Shown: one piece after another, positions 48,375-58,623 of the stretch | How the letters are laid out: every line of letters begins with the position of its first letter | Position numbering within the stretch: position 1 is the first letter of the stretch | Source of the DNA: Amblyornis subalaris | Taxonomy: Eukaryota; Chordata; Aves; Passeriformes; Ptilonorhynchidae | Direction: 5' to 3' | Length of the DNA stretch: 64,000 bases | NCBI GenBank assembly: GCA_018881555.1 | Contig: JACAXG010000106.1 | Location: 2,162,905 to 2,226,904, forward strand | The notes under the pieces: model-generated | Seen by the model: only the letters and a program-made list of their open reading frames with translations | Told to the model about the DNA's origin: nothing | Database searches by the model: none | Program-made: the position numbers and the translations under genes

Positions 48375-48850
48375 AACCAGTCCAGTGTGTNTTGAGCTGC
48401 AAGGCTGGAATGCTTCTTGACTCGCTTCCAAACTGAAGTGCTTAAAAAAATGTGAAGCACTACAACAATTTTAAATCACTCTATACACTGCACATGGTGA
48501 TTTAAAATAATTGAAGCTCTTCAAATTTTTATATGCCCTTGAATTTGGAAGTGATCAAGGTTCTGAGCATGTGCAATACACAATGATTTAAAATTATTAG
48601 AGCTCTTCAAATTTATCATAAGTGTTTCAGCTTGGAAGTGATAGGGAATCTGGACTTCAGCGGTGTAAAGTGATTTAAAATTATCAGAGCACTACAGATG
48701 TTTTATAGGTGCTTTAATTTGGAACTGATCTCAGTTCTGGACTGTACCAATGTATAGCACATTACTTTTAAGATCACTGAAGCGGTTTCATATTTTTCCA
48801 AACCGGGTTTTCTTAAAGTCAAACATCTTTGATAATTTTAAAACACATTA
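48375..48850. repeat. 86-91 bp repeat array with inverted flanking copies
   Basis: Three direct copies begin with 'tgatttaaaat' at 48498, 48584 and 48671 (periods 86 and 87), and the third runs about 91 bases to near 48761. Each has the same order: 'tgatttaaaatta', a 'gagctcttca' or 'gagcactaca' block, a T-rich segment, then 'ttggaagtgat' or 'ttggaactgat' and 'ctggac' or 'ctgagc'. Upstream (about 48400-48480) the same unit is present as a reverse complement ('gaagcactacaacaatt', 'ttaaatcac', 'cttccaaactgaag'). Downstream (about 48785-48850) a degenerate reverse copy can be read ('ttccaaa', 'gataattttaaaaca'). TTTAAATCAC and GTGATTTAAA form perfect 10-base arms with a 17-base spacer. I do not recognise the family; no coding capacity is seen. 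Confidence 0.75.
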
Positions 48851-49339
48851 TGTTGCGAGAGGCACCCTTTTAACAGAATATTTTGCACTCGGTAGTGGTG
48901 GCAGGAATGATTGCAGTTGGGTTGCAATTTGCCTGTGTGAGTTTTTATAAAAGATCAAAGGTTCACATCCGGATGCTTGAGGCTTCACCTTCCCAGCACA
49001 TCTGGGATGTCACATCCATCTGCTGTGGAAATGACACAAACCTTGCATTGGAGATGCACACAGAACTTGAGCNCCAACCCACAAGAACACAGGTTCTGTC
49101 CATGTGTGCACAAATTAGGTAATAGCAGGTGCAAGTGGGTATTTAACCACNTAATTACCCAGTTTGGGGGTGCAAATACCCATCTGCTGCTGATTTCGTT
49201 GGGGTGACTCTGGCGTGTCGTGGTGATTTCTTCTTAAGTGTTTTAGGTTGGTTGATGACAAAAGAATAAAATAATCTTGCACAACACATAAAATCTAACA
49301 TACAGAAAAAGGACCTTTTCTGAAGAATTATTAATGAAC
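48851..49339. other. Non-coding DNA, no gene recognised
   Basis: Unique sequence between the repeat array and a CR1 copy, with three Ns. Short overlapping frames only. Confidence 0.4.
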
Positions 49340-49516
49340 TCATAGAATTATAAAATCACAGAATGGTTTGGGTTGGAAAGGACTTTAAATATCTGCTCAT
49401 TCCACCCATTCTGTCATGGACAGGGACAACTCCCACTATCCCAGGTTGCTCCAAGCCCTGTCCAACCTGGTCTTGGACATTTCCAGGGATGGGGCAGCCT
49501 CAGCTTCTCTGGGAAA
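49340..49516 (-). mobile_element. CR1 LINE fragment, 3' end, minus orientation
   Basis: A minus-strand CR1 tail: 'tcatagaattataaaatcac', 'agaatggtttgggttggaaa', 'gacagggacaactccc', 'caggttgctccaagccctgt', 'ccaacctggtcttggac', 'atttccagggatggggcagc' and 'cagcttctctggg'. It is the same subfamily as the forward copies at 38831 and 53849. It is truncated at about 49516. Confidence 0.94.
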
Positions 49517-52229
49517 CAATTCCGTTGAGATCAAGGAATGGAGACTACACTATTACAAACTTAGGTAATTACGTAAACTTAGGTAAGCTTATTCTTTCAA
49601 AGTAAAAATACCATCTAAATTATACTTAAAATAGTGTTTCAAGCTGTAAGATTTAATTAAATGCTAGGAAGAATCTATTTAGACATTCCCTAATGTTCGG
49701 TCCTGAGGTCTTTGGGTAACACTGTTATGTCACTTATAGCCATATTTACACTGGAGCTGAATCTCTGGTGCTGGGATGAAGAGAGACAAATGCTTCACAA
49801 CAGCCTCCTTTTCCTTCAGGATAGCTGATGGCAGCATTTCTGAAGATGTTTTTGTTGTGGAAGCTATGAAGGAGCCTTGTTTGCTGAAGATGAAATAGAT
49901 GTTTCTAGAAATTAGAGGTTGCTGGGTCAGGCACTAACACACTCAATGAGCACTGTGACTTCAGCATGGTGAATGCTCACCGAGTGGTCTTTGTCCTCCT
50001 TTTCCTGCCCCTCAAATATTCCCTGATTTTCACTTCAGGCTACAGCCACAGAGGTAAAATATTAATTTTTTTTTTTCCATTGACTTCCCACACTTGGCAA
50101 ATATTTTAGTTTTGATTAAAGGGGAAGGAAGAAAAGTCGAGTAAATGAAAATTAACTTACACACTCACAGAAAAGAACAACCTCCATTTGAATTAAAAAT
50201 TTTTAACAGAGAGGAGTTGTTTGACCTGTGCTCTACTTCTCTGACTCTCCAAGTCACTGTGAGAGTAGAAATTTAACAGGATTAGGAATAAAAGATTCTA
50301 ATAATAGCAAGTATTTTACATTTAGGATTATGATGGAAGATACCATCATTAACCTTAGCCCTAGGACTTGTTCTAACACCATTAACATCCTGACCTAGAG
50401 CTTAACACCATCCTATTTTCCTTGGTTGGCGAAATACTTGGCTTTGTCTTAAATTTTCTTTTTTTTTTTTTTTTTCCCTTATTACAGAAAGCAAGTCGAA
50501 CAGTTTGTGTTTGTTTAATGTTTTAAGGTCTTTCTCTTTTGATGTTTCTCCTTTGGGATAAGAAGCTTATGATGAGAGAGGGGGAACAGTAGTCATCGTT
50601 TTCAGGTTTAGGAGAGGGATATTCAAATGCGAGAGGTTTAGTTAGGTGGCCTATTTCTGCTGCAGATCAATGGTGTTGAGGGCTTGACTGCCCTTTGTAC
50701 TTGGAAAATCTCCTGCTAGATGTGTGAAGTCAGGAACACAAAGCCATACACGGGCAGCAAAGTTACTTGCTCTGTATTAAAAAGTCNCGTGTGATTTTCG
50801 TTCCCAAAAAGGGCTGGTTTGGGGTTGACGAACTACAGGTTTTGGAGCCAAGCCAGTGTTTTGAGTGGGGTGTACTTCAACTCCAGTTTTTGGTTAATTT
50901 GGTGGGTAAAAGCTGAGCCCAGTCATGCAGACTGAGTCCCTCTGCTTTGGTGCTAGAGCCTCTCAATCTGCTTTTGAGGGGTAAGAAAGCTGAGGGAGGA
51001 TGTGTGTGCGGGTGAAAGGGAGCAGGGGAAGCCGTAGTCAGGTAAAGCAGAGCATCAGCTGCTAATTTCTACAGCATCTCTCATGTATCATTTTCGATAA
51101 AAATGTATTTTAACATCACTACTGTCATATGGTACTCATAGATAAAGCAAACAGTTTAAGAGCAGGCTGTGCAATTCATGCTCTGTCAATATTTCAGCAT
51201 TTCAAGCCAGCAAATTTAAGAAAATTTATTTACAGCATTCACTGATATCAAGAAAATTTAAGTTGTAATGACCCTCTTGTACTTTTCCACTGATTACTGG
51301 GTTTGACATAACAGGATTATGTCCCTTTCTGGCAGAAGGTGTTAGGACTTCTTGAATGGCACCAAGGGCCAAGATTTTATTCCCTACCTGAAACGTGGTG
51401 TGAGAGAGCAGCGCAGTCTCCTGTCTTCCTCACCTCTGGCAAGCAGTATCTCAGAGATAAAAGTCACAAGTTAAACCCATCATTCCCAAGACACTCAGTT
51501 TTGTCCCACGTTGTTACCTGCCATGGGCCACGTTCCCAGCTGCTTGATTCAACCTAACTTGACCTGTGTTTGGAGCAACGAGAGTCCATCCAAGTCAAGA
51601 ATCTGGCTCTGCACGGTGTCCTTTTGTTGATCTCTAGGAATTGCTGCAAAGGTTTTGTTAACTTCAAAATTACTGAGCACAAACTTTGGGCTTTTTTTTG
51701 TTGATGTTGACCCACTTCTCCCCACCTTGTGAGTGCAGTGGTGATGGCCAGTGGAGCAAGAATATTAACTCTCCAGGCATACAATGCTGTGAATGATGTG
51801 TGCTTTAAACTGGATACTGCATAGGGAGGAAATAAAAGGAATTTTAATGCACAAATCATCTTTAAAGGACACTGTCAAAAAATAGTGAGAACTCAACTCC
51901 TCCCCCATATTCCTATTCCATTTACAAAGTATATGAGAAATTACAGTCTTAATAAACACAGAAAAGTGACAAATTGTTGTAGCATGAAGTGAACGATGAT
52001 ATATGGATACCACAAATCCTTAATTAGATGGGTTTTATTTCAAGTTGACATAACTTAGATTTTTCTAATTAATTTTTTACCTGTTCAAAGAACCTGATCC
52101 CTTTTCCAGTTGGAAGGATGCATTACTTGGCCATTACTTTATTTTTTTTCCCCCCAAACAAAAAAGAGAGAGTCCTAAAATAATATGAGGCACATTATTT
52201 TTTATATGCAGTGGTAACAGATTTGCACT
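49517..52229. other. Non-coding DNA, no gene recognised
   Basis: A+T-rich, with T runs near 50067-50077 and 50459-50475. A low-repeat block around 51120-51270 has enhancer-like texture but no distinctive motif. The 101-codon frame at 51554-51859 minus has no domain. Confidence 0.45.
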
Positions 52230-52520
52230 TTTAATTTGACTGTGTTAAATGTTATGGAAGAAGCAGGTCACATGAGGGTGAACTGTCTTTATTGTTATCC
52301 TAATATGTTTAAAGGGAGACATTCAAGTCATACTAATTTGTGTGATAATAACACCCTCGTCTGGGCGGTCCCAAGCCGAGGGAATCACTTCATCTCATTC
52401 AGCCTTTTGCTGAGTTATATTACATGTATTACCATGCATTAGGAGGCCATGTAAATATGCTGTCCTCTGAATGACAGCCTATTATGGTGCCCCCTCGTAG
52501 GTAGGGTTCTGCAGGCATCT
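52230..52520. promoter_or_regulatory. Candidate conserved block with CTCF-like site
   Basis: A repeat-free block with a short 'gcatattt'/'atgtaaatatg' A+T-rich core and a CTCF-like sequence near 52486-52502, 'gtgccccctcgtagg', which keeps the CCCCCTnGTnG core of the reverse CTCF motif but differs at about four of fifteen positions. CTCF sites mark loop anchors and insulators. One weak match is not proof; the block as a whole looks regulatory rather than coding. Confidence 0.25.
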
Positions 52521-53848
52521 TAAAGCNGGCTTTCCTCTTCAAAATATGCATCTTTTCTGAATTTGAAAAATGGAAAGTAATTATACGAAAATGGCAATTT
52601 CTGCGCTGGGGGGAAAGCTGTCAGTTGTTATTAAGAGGGCTCCACAGATCTGTGACAATCGGTTTTGTTTTCCAAGGGGAGCTCTGTTTTGAGTAGGTCT
52701 CAGTCGCAGGTCTGCATGGTGGTTTGGGTTTCCTAAGTGATGGAAATTGGACAAGTGAGGAAATTAAGCCACTGGAGCCATTTTGGCCCAGTCTCTGCCT
52801 GATGAATTTGCATGTTGTCATGCAGCAGCTCCNTCCTTGCACTTGTGTGCTCATGGTGTGTGTGAAGTCAGGCCACTGAAGTTTCTCTGCAAAGTCCATC
52901 TGAGTGAGGCTTTTGCCAGGTGCTGCTTCCTAATGTGTGGGGAAAAAATGGTGCAATGGTAGTGGGCAGCATGTTGGTTCTTCTGCTTGGGTGACTGGAG
53001 AGGATGTCTGGCCAGAAATACCTGAAATCCAGTTAATTGTGGCATCCCTGGAAATCTATTACAGCAGTTGTANTTCTGACAAAGCATTTCCACCAGGTTT
53101 AGCAGGGCTTGTTAATAAACTGAATTATTATGAGATGAAGACAGCATATTTTACTTGGTTTGTGATGNTTTTTATGTTTTTTCCCTATTTTGATTCTTTT
53201 CATAAGGGAAAATGTCAAAGGTTGCTGGCCATAGTACTTTTATGGGAAACCCTAAATCCATTCTGCAAGCTAACCTACTGCAGACAAATTAACAAAATAA
53301 TTAAAAAACCCAAAACAAAAGACCTCACCAACCACCAACACCTCCCAAAAATCCCAACTAAAACCAAACAAAACCCCCCGAACTCTTCACACCCTGGAAG
53401 CTTAATATTTGACAATTGATGCTTCAAAGAATGTCTGTTAAATTATGTTCTCATGAAACTTAAGTGAAGTTGGTGACTCTTTTATAGTAGTTGTTACTAT
53501 ATATTGTTAATTTAAGACTCTTCCAGAGGCTGAGTATATCACAGCCTGGGTGAAGGACATGTTAAATTCATGCTTAATAGATGGCAAACTACTGAATTCA
53601 CAGGTTAGAGTACTCAGGAAGTGCATGAAGAGAATCCCAAATGTATCTTACAAACAAAATGGTAAATATTTTTGTATTTAAATAAACTAAACATACTGAC
53701 CCAGGGAAGATGCAGAGTCTAAAAACTGTATTTATATATGAAAATGAAAAATCCAAGTCAAGAAACACCAACCATTGGATTAACTTCCTTGAGGGTGTTC
53801 TGGTCTGGTTTGCAGGAAGCACATCCGTGGTCTGTTGCATTTTTTATG
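52521..53848. other. Non-coding DNA, no gene recognised
   Basis: This includes a 160-codon plus frame (52937-53419) with two unknown residues from Ns; it runs into a low-complexity A/C tract, where it translates to a Pro/Thr/Lys-rich tail, so it is not credible as a gene. The A/C tract is listed separately. Confidence 0.45.
53285..53392 (+). repeat. A/C-rich tract nearly lacking G
   Basis: Over about 108 bases the plus strand is made almost entirely of A and C with few T and about two G. It is built from irregular CCAAAA, ACCAACA and AACCCC units. Such strand-asymmetric tracts are low-complexity DNA rather than coding sequence. Confidence 0.8.
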
Positions 53849-54022
53849 GCGAGGATGGTGAGGCCCTGGNACACNTTGCCCAGAGAAGCTGTGGCTGCCC
53901 CATCCCTGGAAGTGTCCAAGGCCAGGTTGGAGAGGGCTTGGAGCAACCTGGGCTAGTGGAAGGTGTCCTTGCCCATGGCAGGGGGTGGAACCGGATGGTC
54001 TTTAAGGTCCCTTCCAAACCCA
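53849..54022 (+). mobile_element. CR1 LINE fragment, 3' end
   Basis: Forward copy with 'gaggatggtgaggccctgg', 'ttgcccagagaagctgtggc', 'tggaagtgtccaaggccagg', 'cttggagcaacctgggctag', 'gcagggggtggaaccggatg', 'gtctttaaggtcccttcc'. The terminal octamer tail is missing or decayed after 'aaacccactgg'. Two Ns (53870, 53875) interrupt it. Frames through it (53710-54048 plus) are repeat-derived. Confidence 0.94.
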
Positions 54023-57000
54023 CTGGAAATAATTTTAGGATTCAGTGAAGTTGTACCTTTGAAGGCCCCGTGGTGCACAAGGCACTGCTCCATCACTCTG
54101 TGCAGCAGCACTCATGTACTGGGGTTTCTCAGGGATAGAAGCTTCTGCTCACACAACACCAAAAGCCACGTTTCTGGTGTTCCCAAAAGAATGTTCTAAG
54201 CTTTTCCTGGTTTTTGTTTGTTTGGGTTTGGGTTTTTATTTTNTTTTTTTCTTCTTTAAATAATGAAATGAAATTTGTNGTCTTACAAGTGCCTGGCCCA
54301 AGTGTGTGAGTGCAGAGGAGGCAGAGGATAAAACCAGTCGTGCCCTGCCTTATTCTGCTGTGCCTCATGGGTTTCACATCTGTGTCTGGCTCCTCTGTGT
54401 ANGTGTGTGTTGCAGCAAAAAGTCTGTGAACAAGCTACGGATGGAGCATTTGCCTCTTGAATTTTTGTGCTTTTGTTGATTTGTCACATAAATGTTATAT
54501 AAATGTAGCTTTCTATGTGTTAATATTACATACTGTTGAGGTGCTTGCAGCCCCCTCAGCATTCAGAAGGACTATTTAAAAATTAACTCAAAAGCAGGTT
54601 CCACCATTTTATGGCATTACCTGGTTTAACGTGAGCACATGAATTATTAACTGTGTGTCTTGTTAAGTACCAGATCNGTGCCTTTTGCTGTAGATGGGGA
54701 GCAAAAAGCATGCAATGTAGGAGTAGTCTGTAAGGCAGTAGTGAAATAAAATAATAATAAAAAAAACAAGCTCAAAAGTGAATATGAAGGCCTCGTGTGG
54801 CTTCTTGTGAGACAGTGGGACCTTCCCCCAAGCTACTTGAGCCATCACTGCCAATGTTCTCATCAAATAAAAGTCATAGAAGTTTGCATGTTTTCAAACT
54901 TATTTGGATGATGAGAAATTTGAACTGAATAATTTATGCAGGGAAAATGCTCTGAAGGTCTTTGAACTGTATTTCTGACCTATCTGTGGAAGTCACTTAA
55001 TCCCAGCATGGTCCATTGACAGTGGTTAGAACTGCCTTTGCAAAGAGCTACAGTGCTTAGAGCTCATCACATCAACTCAAACAGAGGTGAGGGGCTGAGC
55101 TTTCTCATCAGATGGTGCCGGGGAAACAGAGAGATCCGTCTCTTTTACAAGGAAAGCATTCTCCTTTAAAATCAACAACATGAAAGAGTTTCTTTATTTT
55201 ATTGTCACTTGCTCTGGAATAACAGAAATCATCCTGAAAGTGAAGAAACAAGAGGATACTAAAATCTGCTTATAACCAGATTCCTTCTTAGACAGGTTCA
55301 AATTGTCACCACAATATGAATAAATGTAGCTGTAACACAAAACTGCTGTAATTCAGTACCAAAGGTGAGCAAGTCTAGTGGTTTATGACTGGCAAAGTCC
55401 TTGATGTGTACTGGAAAACACTGGGCATTTCTCCTTTTCTCATGCTACTTGGAAATAGAGGAACCAAGCGGATGATAACTTTCTGCTTTCTGAAAATGAA
55501 ACGCCAGCATCATTCCAGGAAGCCAAATATGCTTTTAGGTTTTGAGAAAGCTGGGTTAAAAAGTCCTGTCTCTGCGCAGTGATTTTGGTACGTTTGACCT
55601 CAGCAAATATTAACTAAAGAGCTGTTGGAGTAGTGGAGTTCAGAGGTAAATGAAAAGTGTTCCTGAAGGGTCATTCCCTGTCACTCCTCAGTTCAGTCAC
55701 TGTCCTTTTCCTTTATCTTCTGCTCACCAAGCACTTGCACCGATCAGTGCCTGTGCACACAAATNCCTGGTGAATTGATACTCCCCCTGTCCTCAATATT
55801 ACTTACTTGGGTTTATCTGCTGCCATATCATCACTTCTCTCTTCCCCATCCTTCCCTTTTTTTTCTTGTTTATTTTTTTAAGATTTCCTTAGAATGCCAG
55901 CTCTGGCAGAAATGGTCGCTTCTTCCTCCTGTACTGCTTAGAAATCACATAGAGCCAAAAAGTCACAATATTTCCTCATCAGCTACCTAGGAGATGGAGA
56001 GCAGCTGGTTTTCTTTTTTGTGAAAAGCAGGAAAAAAGTGAGGTCCAAGTATTAACTCTTTTTTCTATTATATATAGAGTATTTGTTGTGATTTGTTTCG
56101 TCTAGTTTTGGTTTTTCTTCCTGTTCAATATATTTCCTTGTCTGAGCCATAATTTTCTTGTGGAGAAAATTCACTTTTCCTTTTGCCTAATTATTCCTGA
56201 CCTATTGCTCATGAATGGAGATCCTGATTGTCCAGCTGACTTCAAACCTCTGTGAGTGTGGACCAATAAGCCATTCCCAGTGATCTGGATTAAACAAGGT
56301 TGCTATCCTCACGTGAAGTTCTGTGTTTAAATCACACCATATGAAATCTACATCTCAGCAAAGTCTTCAGGCTGCAGGGGTGCACAACTGCAAACTCCCA
56401 CAGAGGACTGAAGCATCCCACAAATTGTGGCAAATTTCCCACAAAGTCCTGCAAATTGCAACAAAATTCATGGGAAAAGAAGCAGGAAATGATTTTTCCT
56501 GCCTGGGGAGAATTGTTGTAAGGGTCTGACCTGCAGGTTCTCACAAAAGTTGTAGGGGAAAAAATGTATTTTTAATATTGCGCTATGGAATATCTCTCTT
56601 TTTCCTATTTCACATTTGGGGGAAAGCACTAAAAATTTAGTATGTGTTTTAGATGTTTATTTTGCACTGGTGTGGTGTAGCCACAGGTATATGTAATAGT
56701 ACAACAAAACACAGGGATCCTGGATAACATGACTGCTGCTGATCACACACTCCCATTTTACCTACAACTTGTCCACTCCCCAAAGTGGCACTGCTTGAAC
56801 CACTGCCATTTCAAATATTAGTAGAAAGCCACATATTCTTTCATGCTTCAGTTATAAAGGGAGTATATAAATTATTTAATTGGGAGAAAGTATTGCATTA
56901 ATATATTTACACTTCTAATGCATTTACAGAAACATGCTCCTCCCTGGTGAGAATAACAAAACATCGGTGTAAAGTTGCACCGGAGACACAGCTGAGGGTT

Positions 57001-58518
57001 GCAAGGAGTTCTGCACAGGGAAGCAGCCCCTTTTCATCCTCTCCTGGAAGGTGGTTGCTGCATTTTCAGAGCAAGACACAGCTGCCTGCTGTACCCTTGC
57101 TGGAGCTCTGCCAGAGCCTACTTTTCCCTCAAGAAACATGTGGTTGTTATACATCTATTTTGCCTCGCCGCTCCCTTCATCTCAAGGGCAACTGCTCTCT
57201 GCAGATCACTTGTACCCTCCCAAGCTGAGTTTGGGATAATGGCCCCACGGATGCCATGTGTCTTAAGCTGATTGCCAATGTCAACTCAAAGGAATGTGTT
57301 TGCCTGAAACTCTTCTAATTTAAGTGCGCCGAGGCTTCTGCACTAGTCTAGTTAAACTAGCACCCAGGCTTGTGATCTGCTTAGGCTTATGTTTCACAGG
57401 TACAGCTAGAATTCTGAAATATTTTAAACCATATGCCTGTTTGCCTCAAAGAAGAGGCTCTGTTTTTTAAATTTCATTTAATCCTTTCTGGTTTTACACT
57501 TGAAGGCAATGGATTCTCAGCTGCTGCAAAAGCATTGAAATTAGAGTCCAGATTAACCACAGAATTCGAGAATAGTATCCATGCTGAGGGTGGTTTTGAA
57601 TGGGATGTGGGTGTTTACTAGGAATGTTCTGCTGCACAAAACCCGCTCTTGGGTCGGATAGGGACCGAGTTAATAAAGGAGTGAGCCAAAAGGATCAGGG
57701 AGTACTGTAGGCTCATGTGTATCCAGTGCCTGTGGTCACAGTTAATTTGCCAGAACAGAAATGTGAATAGGAAATGGCCACCCTGAATAGAGATGATGTT
57801 GGTGTTGTCCATACTTTTCCATGGAATTACCTGGCAGCATTATGTGAGTGTGGCCAGTGGGTAGAGTGACACCTTTCCAATGTGCTTTCCCACTTTCCTG
57901 TGATTGCAGCTCGTGGATTTCCAGAGCTAAGGCTATATAAAGATATACCTTTAATGGATGTATTGAGCCACTCCTGGCACAAGGCTTTGGTGAAAAGGAA
58001 CTGTAAAACTGTTTCATCAGGAAATGTTTCTTAGGTGATGGATTTGGATCAAAGTTGGGAAAGAGGACATTAAGGGACAGGGTTGGCAAAGCCAGATTTG
58101 GTGTCCTGACCCAGTCATGTGGGAATGGAGCCCACCACTGTGCTCTGTNCTTTTGCTGCTGTGGGTTTGCACAACTGCTCTGGTAGAATTTAGAGAAGGC
58201 TTTTGGTTCCCCCTTATAGTTTCTCCTACACTTCTTGTTCTGTTCTTTACTTTCTTTGCGGCTGGACCTGGACAGGTAAAAAAGAAACCTGCTTCATGCG
58301 TGCTGGTGGCTGCAGGAAAACCACTCCACCCTTAATTTGGACACTCTAGGTAGAATAAACTCCTCATCTTCCTGACTGAACCCTGCCTTTTTTTTGTTTT
58401 CTAAGTCAGTGCTCATGAGAAACCAAGGCAAAGCCACTCTGAGTGTGGATTCACTGCTTGGAGTCAGAGACCACAGACTTTCATTTGCTGCCCTGACCTA
58501 GACTTGTGTTGTTGACCA
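54023..58518. other. Non-coding DNA, no gene recognised
   Basis: A+T-rich, with a T/G-rich tract near 54201-54257. The GC-richer area at 56950-57240 has three plus frames open simultaneously, without domains. The 115-codon frame at 57742-58089 minus also lacks a domain. No dispersed repeat is recognised. Confidence 0.45.
54201..54257 (+). repeat. T/G-rich low-complexity tract
   Basis: TTTG and GGGTTT units dominate, followed by a T run interrupted by an N. It is simple low-complexity DNA, the strand mirror of the A/C tracts elsewhere in the window. Confidence 0.75.
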
Positions 58519-58623
58519 AGCCCTGAGCAACCTGGTCTAGTGGAAGGTGTCCCAGGGCAGGGGGTTGGAATGAGATGAGCTTTAAGATCCCTTCCAAACC
58601 AAGTATTTCTATGATTCTGTGAC
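58519..58623 (+). mobile_element. Short CR1 LINE fragment, 3' end
   Basis: The last about 105 bases of a forward CR1 copy: 'ccctgagcaacctggtctag', 'tggaaggtgtccc', 'agggggttggaatgagatga', 'cccttccaaacc' and 'tttctatgattctgtgac'. The octamer tail is well preserved. 'ctgcccatgg' of the consensus is missing, so it carries a small deletion. Confidence 0.92.

Noticed and set aside
52937..53419. 160-codon plus frame
   Set aside because: It contains two unknown residues and ends in a low-complexity A/C tract.
57348..57360. CTAGTTAAACTAG dyad
   Set aside because: Too short to distinguish from chance, with no supporting motif nearby.
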